From: Alphaproteobacteria bacterium MarineAlpha5_Bin9
GTDB taxonomy: Bacteria; Pseudomonadota; Alphaproteobacteria; HIMB59; GCA-002718135
Assembly: GCA_002937895.1 (NCBI GenBank)
Contig: PTKV01000013.1
Coordinates: 1 to 48,564 of the forward strand
Direction: 5' to 3'
Length of the DNA stretch: 48,564 nucleotides
The notes below the pieces were generated by a model. The model searched no databases and was not told where the DNA came from. It saw nothing but the letters and a program-made list of their open reading frames with translations. Numbering within the stretch: position 1 is the stretch's first letter; each line of letters starts with the position of its first letter. This document shows positions 26,765 to 35,007 of this stretch, piece after piece. Position numbers and translations under genes: made by a program.

Positions 26765-27886
26765 ATGATCTTATCAGCTTTAAAAGAAACCTCTTTAATT
26801 GAGACTAGAGTTGCTTTATCACCTGATTCAGTAAAGTTATTTTTACGACTTGGTTTTGATATAATTCTAGAAGAAGGTGCAGGATTAAAATCAGGTTATT
26901 TAGATAAAAGTTATTTAGATGTTGGTGCTAAAATTGTTAAGAGAGCAGAATGTTTGAAGGCGGACGTATGTTTATGTGTTAGAATGCCAAATATAGAAGA
27001 TCTTAAAAATTTAAGACAAAACTCTGTATTAATAGGAATTTTAAATCCTTATGAAAATAAAAAATATTTTGAAAATTTAAATAATAATAACATTACCTCA
27101 TGTTGTATGGAGTTAATTCCTAGAATTAGTAGAGCTCAAAGTATGGATGTATTATCCTCGCAGGCAAATCTTTCTGGGTACAGATCTGTTATTGATGCAG
27201 CTGAGCAATTTGGAAAAGCTTTTCCAATGATGATGACAGCTGCAGGTAGAGTAAATCCTGCAAAAGTAATGATTTTAGGGGTGGGAGTAGCAGGCCTTCA
27301 AGCTATAGCTACAGCTAAAAGATTGGGGGCTGTTGTTTCAGCTACAGATGTGAGATCTGCTACAAAAGAGCAGGTTGAGAGTCTTGGGGGAAAATTTATA
27401 ATGGTAGAAGATGAAGAATCTAAAAATGCAGAAACAAATACTGGATATGCTAAAGAAATGAGCGATGAATATAAAAAAAAACAAGCTCAACTTATTGCGG
27501 AAACAATAGCAAAACAAGATATAGTCATATCTACCGCTTTAATTCCAGGGAAAAAAGCTCCAATTTTAGTTACTGCAGAAATGATTGCCTCTATGAATCC
27601 AGGATCAGTTGTGGTTGATTTAGCAGTTGAAGCAGGGGGGAATTGTCCTCTTAGTAAAATAAATGAAATTGTTGAATATAATGGAGTGAAAATTGTTGGA
27701 TATGCCAACATGCCTGGGAAAGTAGCAAAAGATGCATCCGCTTTGTATGCAAAAAATATATATAATTTTCTAAGTTTGTTAGTAGATAAAGAGAAAAAGC
27801 AAATATTTTTTAATTTTGAAGATGAAATATTGTCATCAGTCGTTTTGACTCATTTAGGACAAATTAGATTGGAGCAATTTAAGTAA
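26765..27886 (+). CDS. pntAA: NAD(P) transhydrogenase alpha subunit, NAD-binding part (PntAA)
   Basis: This is the soluble NAD(H)-binding domain I of the proton-translocating transhydrogenase. The 373-residue protein has the N-terminal ETRVALSPDSVKLF typical of the AlaDH/PNT fold, the mobile-loop and Q/R region around SRAQSMDVLSSQANLSGY, and the dinucleotide site ILGVGVAGLQAIATAKRLGA followed by ATDVR. Domain I is a separate protein from the membrane part, the split seen in Rhodospirillum and other alphaproteobacteria. It is followed by pntAB after 1 bp and pntB after 3 more, forming the standard three-gene operon. Confidence 0.96.
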   Translation: MILSALKETSLIETRVALSPDSVKLFLRLGFDIILEEGAGLKSGYLDKSYLDVGAKIVKRAECLKADVCLCVRMPNIEDLKNLRQNSVLIGILNPYENKKYFENLNNNNITSCCMELIPRISRAQSMDVLSSQANLSGYRSVIDAAEQFGKAFPMMMTAAGRVNPAKVMILGVGVAGLQAIATAKRLGAVVSATDVRSATKEQVESLGGKFIMVEDEESKNAETNTGYAKEMSDEYKKKQAQLIAETIAKQDIVISTALIPGKKAPILVTAEMIASMNPGSVVVDLAVEAGGNCPLSKINEIVEYNGVKIVGYANMPGKVAKDASALYAKNIYNFLSLLVDKEKKQIFFNFEDEILSSVVLTHLGQIRLEQFK

Positions 27887-27887
27887 A

Positions 27888-28199
27888 ATGGATGGTCTTT
27901 CTTCAGAAATTTTTGTTAGTGGTTTAACTGTTTTTTTCCTAGCTTGTATTATTGGTTATTATGTAGTTTGGTCTGTTACACCTGCTTTACATAGTCCTTT
28001 AATGGGTGTTACTAATGCAATTTCAAGTGTGATTATCGTTGGTGCAATTTTAGCTTCAGGACCATATGGGTATGATATTTCAAAAATATTTGGAATAATT
28101 GCTGTAGCTCTTGCCTCTGTAAATATTTTTGGAGGATTTTTAGTAACATATAGAATGTTATCAATGTTCAAGAAGAAAAAAAAGAAACGGATAAATTAA
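27888..28199 (+). CDS. pntAB: NAD(P) transhydrogenase subunit PntAB (membrane part of alpha)
   Basis: The 103-residue protein has three hydrophobic segments, including VFFLACIIGYYVVWSVTP, the MGVTNAISSVIIVGAILA segment and FGIIAVALASVNIFGGFL. These match the short membrane subunit that corresponds to the end of PntA in E. coli. It contributes helices to the proton channel. The C-terminus is very basic (KKKKKKR). Only 1 bp separates it from pntAA and 3 bp from pntB. Confidence 0.95.
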   Translation: MDGLSSEIFVSGLTVFFLACIIGYYVVWSVTPALHSPLMGVTNAISSVIIVGAILASGPYGYDISKIFGIIAVALASVNIFGGFLVTYRMLSMFKKKKKKRIN

Positions 28200-28202
28200 A
28201 TT

Positions 28203-29594
28203 ATGTCATCAAATTTAGTAGCAGTTTTATATTTAGTATCAGCATTATTATTTATTTTCGCTTTGAGAGGTCTTTCACATCCTGAGTCTTCTAGAATAGG
28301 AAATCTTTCTGGAATAATAGGTATGATAATTGCTATTTTTACTACTTTAATGTTTAAATCAGTTTTAAGTTATTATGAAATTGGAGCAGCTATTTTAATA
28401 GGTGGAGCAATCGGAACATTTATTGCTCTAAGAATAGTAATGACTTCTTTACCTCAATTAGTAGCAGCATTTCATAGCTTAGTTGGTTTAGCAGCAGTAT
28501 TTGTTGCAGCAGCAGCATTCTATGATCCTGTATCATTTGAAATAGGTGAAATTGGTTCAATAAAAACTAGCAGTTTAATTGAAATGAGTATTGGCACATT
28601 TATTGGAGCAATAACTTTTTCAGGATCAGTATTAGCTTTTGGTAAATTACAAGGTAGTATTTCTGGAAAACCAATTGTTTTTAAATTTCAACATTTATTA
28701 AATGCCTCAATATTTATATTTGTTATTTTTTTGATTATTATTTTTATTTCTTATCAGACACCAACTATTTTTTGGTCAATAGTTCTTATATCTATTTTAT
28801 TAGGATTTTTGGTAGTAATTCCAATAGGTGGAGCGGATATGCCAGTTGTAGTTTCAATGTTAAATTCTTATTCAGGTTGGGCAGCTTGCGGAATAGGATT
28901 TACTTTAAGTAATAACTTACTAATAATCACAGGTGCTCTCGTGGGTTCATCTGGGGCAATATTAAGTTATATTATGAGTAAAGGTATGAATAGATCAATT
29001 ATCAATGTTGTATTAGGAGGATTTGGAGGCGAACAAGAAAACGCTGCTACAAATGATAATTCTGACAAAACTGTCAAAAAAGGTAATGCTGAGGATGCAG
29101 CATATATTATGAAAAATGCTGATTCTGTAATTATTGTCCCAGGTTATGGAATGGCAGTTGCTCAAGCTCAACACGCTCTAAGAGAGATGGTTGATATATT
29201 AAAGAAAGAAGGTATTCAAGTTAGATATGCAATTCATCCAGTGGCAGGGAGAATGCCCGGTCATATGAATGTTTTATTAGCTGAAGCTAATGTTCCTTAT
29301 GATGAAGTTTTAGAATTAGAAGAAATAAATCATGATTTTCCAATGACTGAAGTTTCATTTGTGATTGGTGCAAATGATGTAACTAATCCAGCTGCAAAAA
29401 CAGATGAATCATCACCTATATTTGGTATGCCAATATTAGATGTAGAGAAATCTCAATCTGTTTTATTTATTAAAAGGTCAATGGCAACTGGCTACTCTGG
29501 TGTTGATAATGAACTCTTTTACAGAGATAACACTACTATGCTTTTTGGAGATGCAAAAAAAATGTGCGAAAATATTGTAAAAGCTCTAAGCTAG
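28203..29594 (+). CDS. pntB: NAD(P) transhydrogenase beta subunit
   Basis: The 463-residue inner-membrane subunit has about nine membrane segments followed by the soluble NADP(H)-binding domain III. The membrane part includes the conserved AAFHSLVGLAAVFVA and the GGADMPVVVSMLNSYSGWAA block. Domain III (from about residue 300) has VPGYGMAVAQAQ, AGRMPGHMNVLLAEANVPY, VIGANDVTNPAA and KRSMATGYSGVDN, all NADP-contacting. The complex uses the proton gradient to reduce NADP+ with NADH. It ends 6 bp from convergent rpsU with no hairpin. Confidence 0.97.
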   Translation: MSSNLVAVLYLVSALLFIFALRGLSHPESSRIGNLSGIIGMIIAIFTTLMFKSVLSYYEIGAAILIGGAIGTFIALRIVMTSLPQLVAAFHSLVGLAAVFVAAAAFYDPVSFEIGEIGSIKTSSLIEMSIGTFIGAITFSGSVLAFGKLQGSISGKPIVFKFQHLLNASIFIFVIFLIIIFISYQTPTIFWSIVLISILLGFLVVIPIGGADMPVVVSMLNSYSGWAACGIGFTLSNNLLIITGALVGSSGAILSYIMSKGMNRSIINVVLGGFGGEQENAATNDNSDKTVKKGNAEDAAYIMKNADSVIIVPGYGMAVAQAQHALREMVDILKKEGIQVRYAIHPVAGRMPGHMNVLLAEANVPYDEVLELEEINHDFPMTEVSFVIGANDVTNPAAKTDESSPIFGMPILDVEKSQSVLFIKRSMATGYSGVDNELFYRDNTTMLFGDAKKMCENIVKALS

Positions 29595-29600
29595 AATAAA

Positions 29601-29798
29601 TTAGTCAAAACTTCTTCTTTGCAATTTTCTTAATCTCCTAATAGATTCTTCTTTTTCTCTAGCTTTTTTTAGAGATGGTTTTTCATAGTGTTTGCGGAGT
29701 TTCATTTCTTTGTAAAGACCCTCTCTTTGCATTTTTTTCTTTAAGCTTCTTAGAGCTTGTTCAATATTGTTGTCTTTTACAAATACTTCTATGGTCAA
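29601..29798 (-). CDS. rpsU: 30S ribosomal protein S21
   Basis: The 65-residue basic protein matches S21: [23 protein letters not shown] at the N-terminus and [21 protein letters not shown] in the tail. S21 sits on the small subunit platform near the anti-Shine-Dalgarno region of 16S rRNA. The start is TTG at 29798, preceded by AAGGA with a 6-nt spacer (29805-29809 on the plus strand); no ATG fits. Upstream genes are divergent (def, 112 bp away), and it converges on pntB. Confidence 0.95.
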   Translation of the reverse strand: MTIEVFVKDNNIEQALRSLKKKMQREGLYKEMKLRKHYEKPSLKKAREKEESIRRLRKLQRRSFD

Positions 29799-29910
29799 AA
29801 AAAATCCTTTTTTAAAAAAAAATCCATTACCATAACTATAAAATTAATGCAAATATTAACTTTTTTGAGTATTTATTTTAAAAAATCAATTTTTGATTTA
29901 TATATTCTTT

Positions 29911-30447
29911 ATGTCTATTCTAAAAATAGCCTTATTAGGGCATCCTATATTATATAAAAAGGCTTCATTAATTAAGAAACTGCCAGATCCTAAGATAAAT
30001 GATTTAATTAGAGATATGGCGGAAACAATGATTGAATATAATGGTATTGGACTAGCAGCACCTCAAGTTCATGTAAGTAAGCAAATAATAATTTTTAGAA
30101 ATTTAGAAAATAAGGATGTTGATGAAAAAAATATTCAAATTACACCTTTAATTAATCCTGTTGTAAAAAATATTACAGATGAAAAGGAGATTCAGTGGGA
30201 GGGATGTCTTTCAGTGCCTGGAATGTCAGGATTGGTTGAAAGGTATACAGAAATTGAATTTGAAGGATATGATGTAAATGGAAATACAATAAAAAGTCAA
30301 GCTAAAGGATTACAAGCAAGAGTTATTCAACATGAATATGATCATCTAAAAGGTATTTTATATTTAAAGCATTTAAAAGATGTAAAAGCATTTGGATTTT
30401 CTGAAGAAATTGAAAAATACTGGAAAAATAATGATGAAAAAAAATAA
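29911..30447 (+). CDS. def: Peptide deformylase
   Basis: The enzyme removes the formyl group from the first methionine of new proteins. The three family motifs are present: GIGLAAPQV, EGCLSVPG (cysteine metal ligand) and QHEYDHLKG (two histidine ligands and the catalytic Glu). I use the ATG at 29911 (MSILKIALLGHPILYKK), giving 178 residues; an in-frame TTG at 29893 would add six residues that the family lacks. It overlaps the following COQ9 gene by 14-17 bp, so the two are likely translated together. A small palindrome AAATCAA-TTT-TTGATTT lies 11 bp before the start. Confidence 0.95.
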   Translation: MSILKIALLGHPILYKKASLIKKLPDPKINDLIRDMAETMIEYNGIGLAAPQVHVSKQIIIFRNLENKDVDEKNIQITPLINPVVKNITDEKEIQWEGCLSVPGMSGLVERYTEIEFEGYDVNGNTIKSQAKGLQARVIQHEYDHLKGILYLKHLKDVKAFGFSEEIEKYWKNNDEKK

Positions 30448-31084
30448 TAATAATTTAAATGCAAGACGCTTAAAAACTCTTAATCTTTTAAAGCAAATAA
30501 TTATAAAAAATGGGTGGAATGATGAAATTTTTAATTTAGTTGGAAAAAAAAATAAATTCATAAATGAAATAAAAATTCTATTTCCTGATGGTTATAAATC
30601 TTTAATGGAATTTTATCTTAGACATTTAGATAACGAAATGATTAAAAATACAAAAAAAATTGAATTATTAAGAATGAAAACTAATGAAAGAATTAAAGAG
30701 ATTCTTTTGATAAGATTTAGAATTATGGAAAAAGAAAAAAAATTAATAAAAAAAACTTTTTATACATTGATGATGCCGCAAAATATTTATTTTGCCAAAA
30801 AAAAACTATTTGAAACTATTGATAATATTTGGTTTTTAGCAGGAGATACTTCAACTGATTTTAATTATTATACTAAGCGAGCTTTATTAACTGGTATTTA
30901 TATTAGTACAATTAATTATTGGGTAAATGGGAATCAAAATTTATCATCTATAAGTAATTTTTTAGATAAAAAATTAAACCAAGTATCAAAAATTCCAAAA
31001 ATAAAAAAGAAATTAAATATAATTTATGAATTAAGTCCAAAATTTTTTTTACTATTTAAAAATTTAGTAAAATCTAAGCAATAA
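30434..31084 (+). CDS. COQ9 family protein
   Basis: COQ9 proteins bind isoprenoid lipids and aid ubiquinone hydroxylation with COQ7. The protein of about 216 residues has an N-terminal TetR-like helical part and the diagnostic C-terminal block DNIWFLAGDTSTDFNYYTKR followed by LLTGIYISTINYW. The DTSTDFNYYTKR stretch is the most conserved part of the family. Starts at 30431 and 30434 (adjacent ATGs) are both possible and both overlap the end of def; a TTG at 30392 would overlap far more and is less likely. The rest is Lys/Asn/Ile-rich, as in its neighbours. Confidence 0.85.
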   Translation: MKKNNNNLNARRLKTLNLLKQIIIKNGWNDEIFNLVGKKNKFINEIKILFPDGYKSLMEFYLRHLDNEMIKNTKKIELLRMKTNERIKEILLIRFRIMEKEKKLIKKTFYTLMMPQNIYFAKKKLFETIDNIWFLAGDTSTDFNYYTKRALLTGIYISTINYWVNGNQNLSSISNFLDKKLNQVSKIPKIKKKLNIIYELSPKFFLLFKNLVKSKQ

Positions 31085-31277
31085 TATCAGGCTCTATCTG
31101 ATCTTTAATAGAAGATATTTTATCTTTTAATAATAACTTTCTTTTTTTTAACCTTTGCATTTTAAATAAATCAATAGTTTTTTTTTCTTGTAATGTCTGA
31201 ATTACCAAATCAAGATCTTTGTGCTCTTCTTCTAGAATTGAAAGTTTTTTTATTAGTTGTTGATTTTTTTTAATCAT
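31074..31277 (-). CDS. YdcH family (DUF465) small protein
   Basis: The 67-residue, highly charged helical protein matches YdcH/DUF465: LSILEEEHKDLDLVIQTL at the start and the signature MQRLKKRKLLLKDKI near the end. It would form a helical hairpin or coiled coil. The family is widespread in alphaproteobacteria and lacks a firm function. It overlaps the convergent COQ9 gene by 11 bp and diverges from pfkA across 57 bp. Confidence 0.88.
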   Translation of the reverse strand: MIKKNQQLIKKLSILEEEHKDLDLVIQTLQEKKTIDLFKMQRLKKRKLLLKDKISSIKDQIEPDIIA

Positions 31278-31334
31278 ATTAATTTTTATATTATAATACT
31301 TTTTCTTTCACAAAATTAATATAAAAGAGAATAG

Positions 31335-32417
31335 ATGATAAAAAAAATAGGAATTTTGACAAGTGGCGGTGATTGTGGAGGACTTAATGCAGTTATAAGA
31401 TCTGTGACATTAACAGCAATTAATAAATATGGCTGGAAAGTTTATGGAATTAAAGATGGTACTGAGGGATTAATCAGAGATCCTATAGATGCAATAGAGC
31501 TTAATCTTAAAAGTTTTGAAAGTAATTTGATGAGACTTGGAGGAACATTTTTGGGATCCAATAACTCTGGAAATCCATTTAATTATATGCAAAAAAATGG
31601 AAAACGCATTGATGTATCAGATAAAATAATCAATGGTTTTAATAAATTAAACCTAGATTCTTTGATTGGTATAGGAGGAGACGGAAGTATGAAAATACTT
31701 CAAAAACTTACTAAAAAAGGTAATATTAATTTCGTTGGCATTCCAAAGACTATTGATAATGATGTTATGTTTAATGAATTTTCAATTGGATATGATACAG
31801 CAGTTAACGTTGCCACTAATGCTCTAGATATGCTCCAACCAACAGCGGCAAGTCACAAAAGAGCTATGATCTTGGAAGTAATGGGAAGAGATGCAGGTCA
31901 TATAGCTCTAAATGCTGGTATAGCTGGAGGAGCAGATATTATATTAATTCCAGAAATAAAATACTCACTAAAATCAATTGCAAAACATATTGAAAAAATT
32001 AAATTAAAAGAAAGAAGTCATATTTTGATAGTTATTGCTGAGGCTGTAAGGAAAGAAGATGGTTCAAAAGCTTACGTAAAATATTTAAATGGCCAAGTAA
32101 GGCTAGGGGGAATAGGGAATTATATAAGTGATAGAGTGTCAAATATGACAAAAGTCGAGACAAGAGTTACTGTTTTAGGTCACTTACAAAGAGGAGCACA
32201 ACCTTCTCACAAAGATAGACTGATAGCAAGTGCATTTGGGGTATATGCTGTAGATATGATTGCACAAAAAAAATTTAATAGAATAGTTGTTTGGCAGAAT
32301 AGAAAAATTACTGATATTGATATAGATAAGGTAGCTGGAAAATCTAAAACTATTGATATTAAAGATCCATTGATTAAAGTTGCTAAAGCATTAGATATAT
32401 ATGTAGGCGAAATTTAA
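31335..32417 (+). CDS. pfkA: 6-phosphofructokinase (group III, probably ATP-dependent)
   Basis: The enzyme phosphorylates fructose 6-phosphate to the 1,6-bisphosphate. The 360-residue protein has TSGGDCGGLNAVIR near the N-terminus, GGDGS at residues 114-118, the catalytic PKTIDND at 137-143 and MGRDAGHIA in the sugar site. Gly117 in GGDGS is the residue usually found in ATP users, whereas pyrophosphate-dependent enzymes have Asp there. Lys138 in PKTIDND is shared with the pyrophosphate and group III enzymes. The mix predicts a group III, ATP-using enzyme, but assay would be needed. It stands alone, divergent from ydcH, and ends 2 bp from a convergent SDR gene. Confidence 0.93.
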   Translation: MIKKIGILTSGGDCGGLNAVIRSVTLTAINKYGWKVYGIKDGTEGLIRDPIDAIELNLKSFESNLMRLGGTFLGSNNSGNPFNYMQKNGKRIDVSDKIINGFNKLNLDSLIGIGGDGSMKILQKLTKKGNINFVGIPKTIDNDVMFNEFSIGYDTAVNVATNALDMLQPTAASHKRAMILEVMGRDAGHIALNAGIAGGADIILIPEIKYSLKSIAKHIEKIKLKERSHILIVIAEAVRKEDGSKAYVKYLNGQVRLGGIGNYISDRVSNMTKVETRVTVLGHLQRGAQPSHKDRLIASAFGVYAVDMIAQKKFNRIVVWQNRKITDIDIDKVAGKSKTIDIKDPLIKVAKALDIYVGEI

Positions 32418-32419
32418 AA

Positions 32420-33181
32420 TTATAATCCTGTAAATTTTTTTATTATAAAAAAATAGACTCTATAAGGTAAAATTCTCAAAAATTTTAAAATATAAATAAA
32501 AAATGTTGGAAAAAATATTTCAAATTTGTATTTTTTTGTAAGACCTTGATATATCTTATTTGCAGCAAATTCTGATGTTTTTAAAAAAGGCATTGGAAAT
32601 GTGTTTAATTTTGTTGATTCTGATTCTATAAAACCTGGATTAATTATACTTACTTTAATAGATTTTTTCTTAAAATCAAAAAATAGACTTTCAGCAAGAT
32701 TTATTAGTGCAGCTTTAGTTGATCCATAAGCAGCAGCTGTTGGTAAACCTCTATAACCTACAGGAGATGAAACTATGGCAATATGTCCAGATTTTCTTTT
32801 TTCCATTATATTTTGTAAGGCATAAATGCAATTTATAGTACCTTTTAAATTTACATCTATTAATAATTCAAAATTTTCTATTTCAAATTCTTGGGATTTG
32901 TTTGGAGAATATGCAGCAGCATTTAATAAAGCTAAATTTATATTACCTATTTCAGACTCTATTCTATTTATTGTATTTATCACCTCATTTTTTTTTGAAA
33001 TATCACATTTAATAGAAAAAACATTTGATTGTTTAGTTTTGTTGATTATTTTTTCTTTAACTAAGTTAAGTTTATCCAGATTTCTTGAACTAATTACAAC
33101 CTTCCAATTATTTTCTGCAAATTTTAGTGCGGTAGCTGCACCTATTCCTGTTGATCCACCTGTAATCCAAATGACTTTCAA
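32420..33181 (-). CDS. Short-chain dehydrogenase/reductase with C-terminal membrane-associated tail
   Basis: This 253-residue SDR has the NAD(P) motif GGSTGIGAATALKFA, the NAA-type block LLNAAAYSP, the catalytic serine in AIVSSPVGYRG and YGSTK (YxxxK). The GSTGIG and following SSRNLDKL suggest NADP preference. After the Rossmann fold the C-terminus is unusually hydrophobic (FFPTFFIYILKF and RVYFFIIKKF), so it probably sits on the membrane and may act on a lipid. The start is TTG at 33181, directly after an in-frame TAA and with AGG 5 bp upstream; no ATG is available. It follows the DUF6134 gene by 6 bp. Confidence 0.85.
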   Translation of the reverse strand: MKVIWITGGSTGIGAATALKFAENNWKVVISSRNLDKLNLVKEKIINKTKQSNVFSIKCDISKKNEVINTINRIESEIGNINLALLNAAAYSPNKSQEFEIENFELLIDVNLKGTINCIYALQNIMEKRKSGHIAIVSSPVGYRGLPTAAAYGSTKAALINLAESLFFDFKKKSIKVSIINPGFIESESTKLNTFPMPFLKTSEFAANKIYQGLTKKYKFEIFFPTFFIYILKFLRILPYRVYFFIIKKFTGL

Positions 33182-33187
33182 TTAAAC

Positions 33188-33877
33188 CTATTCTTTTCTA
33201 ACACTTTTTACCTCTTTATCATCTCTCCAGTTAATAAATTTGTATTGCAATAATTCATTTTGTTTATTGTACCAAAGTGTATATTCGGGAAAAGGACCTT
33301 TATCTTTCTTATTGCTTGAAGCGTTAAGTGTATATTTATTACAAATTATTTTTTTCTTATTGAGTTCAATTTCTTCTTCTCCAAGATATTTTATTTCTAA
33401 TTTTCTAATAATTCCTTTTTGAGTATCAAAAGCTTCTTTTTGTTGCATTAAATTTATATTCCAAAAATTTGACGGAATTATTAATTTATCTAAATTAATT
33501 TTTCCATCCATGCCATTTCCTATGAAGGAATTTTTATTAATTTTTCCACTAATTTTGTATTCTCTTTCATCCTCAAAGTCTGTAAAGCCTTCTATTTCTG
33601 AAAATTTATCATTTATCCATACTTCTCTTGATGTGTGGAAAAATTTATAAGCAGGAAAAAAAAGAATTTTTACTGCAATATTAATATTAGTATCTATTAT
33701 AAGTTTGTCATTAATCTGATTAAATTCTATTTCATGTGTACCAATTACCTTATTTTTTCTTATTATTTCAAAAATAACTTTGTTATCTTTTGGTATTGGT
33801 ATTGAATAGGCTGTAAAACTAAATATTAATATATAGAAAAATAAAAGTAATTTCATAAATAAGTTTTTTTTAAACAT
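33188..33877 (-). CDS. DUF6134-type secreted protein of unknown function
   Basis: The 229-residue protein has a signal peptide (hydrophobic residues about 8-22, ending TAYS) and a beta-rich mature part with conserved-looking blocks KNKVIGTHEIEF, FFHTSREVWIND and PEYTLWYNKQNELLQYKF. This arrangement resembles DUF6134, a family seen mainly in alphaproteobacteria; I place it there by recollection of the motif layout and am not certain. A second ATG at codon 8 could be the true start. It lies 12 bp after ctaA and 6 bp before the SDR gene, so the three probably form one transcript. Confidence 0.65.
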   Translation of the reverse strand: MFKKNLFMKLLLFFYILIFSFTAYSIPIPKDNKVIFEIIRKNKVIGTHEIEFNQINDKLIIDTNINIAVKILFFPAYKFFHTSREVWINDKFSEIEGFTDFEDEREYKISGKINKNSFIGNGMDGKINLDKLIIPSNFWNINLMQQKEAFDTQKGIIRKLEIKYLGEEEIELNKKKIICNKYTLNASSNKKDKGPFPEYTLWYNKQNELLQYKFINWRDDKEVKSVRKE

Positions 33878-33889
33878 ATAATTAAACTA

Positions 33890-34921
33890 CTACTTATAAA
33901 TTATTCTGTGATATGCATATAACATTGAACTTAATAGAATTATAGCATTAGTTTGGTGCATACTTGCATAACTTATAGGGACAATATAAATCAAAGTCAA
34001 AACTCCTAATAAAATTTGTAAACTTAGTATAAATAAAACCAAATATAATGAAAAATTATTATATATTTTTTTATTAATTAGGTAGATAATATGTAAAGAA
34101 GTAAAAAAAAATGTAAAAATAGCTAACCACCTATGATTAAAATTAATAGCTATAGTGTTTTCAAAAACATTTCTCCAACCAAAAAAATCTATAAAATATC
34201 CTTCAGGAATAATCTGCCCATTCATCAATGGAAAAGTATTAAATGATTTCCCAGAATCTGTTCCTGCCATAAAGCTACCAGAAACAATAGTAATAAAAAT
34301 TAATAATAAGGAAAAATGAAAAAAATGCTTATTTATTTTACTAATATTATTTTTTTGCATTCTTCCAAAAAATAAATTTAATGATAGCCAAAAAAATAAA
34401 ACGTATATTATTAGTGCGTTAGTTAAGTGGAAAGCAAGTCTATAAGCACTTACATAAGGATTTTCAGTAAGGCCACTTTTGACCATCCACCAACCGACAT
34501 AAGCTTGTAAGCACCCAAATAAAAAAATAATTCCAAGTACCATTAATAATTTTACAGATAGTCTTTTTTTAAATAAAAAATAAAAAAATGGAATTATAAA
34601 AACAAATCCAATAAGTCTTGCAAAAAATCTGTGAAACCACTCCCACCAAAAAATAAATTTAAAGTCTTCTAAAGTCATATTTTTATTAACAATAATATAT
34701 TCAGGGGAAAGTTTATATTGTTCGAAAACATTTTGCCAAGATGCCTCTGAAAGTGGTGGAATAATTCCTAAAATTGGTCTCCAGTCAACCATTGATAAAC
34801 CTGAGTCTGTTAGGCGTGTTAGCCCACCAATAACAATAATTAGTAATACCATTATTGTTAACGTACAAATCCATATCAATATGGAAAAATCAGTTGTTTT
34901 CTTATTTAAAGTTGCTGTCAT
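33890..34921 (-). CDS. ctaA: Heme A synthase (CtaA/COX15 type)
   Basis: This membrane enzyme oxidises the C8 methyl of heme O to give heme A for aa3 oxidases. The 343-residue protein has eight membrane segments in two four-helix halves. The conserved histidines appear in WFHRFFARLIG, AFHLTNALI, NFNHRWLAI and SMHQTNAI. The N-terminal IGGLTRLTDSGLSMVDWRPI and the inner EYIIV region are typical of the long COX15 form of alphaproteobacteria. It diverges across 86 bp from a ferredoxin reductase and ferredoxin pair, which could supply electrons for its reaction. Confidence 0.95.
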   Translation of the reverse strand: MTATLNKKTTDFSILIWICTLTIMVLLIIVIGGLTRLTDSGLSMVDWRPILGIIPPLSEASWQNVFEQYKLSPEYIIVNKNMTLEDFKFIFWWEWFHRFFARLIGFVFIIPFFYFLFKKRLSVKLLMVLGIIFLFGCLQAYVGWWMVKSGLTENPYVSAYRLAFHLTNALIIYVLFFWLSLNLFFGRMQKNNISKINKHFFHFSLLLIFITIVSGSFMAGTDSGKSFNTFPLMNGQIIPEGYFIDFFGWRNVFENTIAINFNHRWLAIFTFFFTSLHIIYLINKKIYNNFSLYLVLFILSLQILLGVLTLIYIVPISYASMHQTNAIILLSSMLYAYHRIIYK

Positions 34922-35007
34922 TAATTATATATATAATAAATACAAATAATAAGAAAAGTTCTTATTTTGTCATTATATAAATATTTGTATAAAATAAATA
35001 ATATAAA

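Noticed and set aside
29893-29910. TTG start extending peptide deformylase by six residues
   Set aside because: The ATG at 29911 gives the normal family N-terminus; the extension is hydrophobic noise.
30392-30430. TTG start extending the COQ9 gene
   Set aside because: It would overlap def by more than 50 bp, while two ATGs at 30431 and 30434 give a plausible N-terminus.
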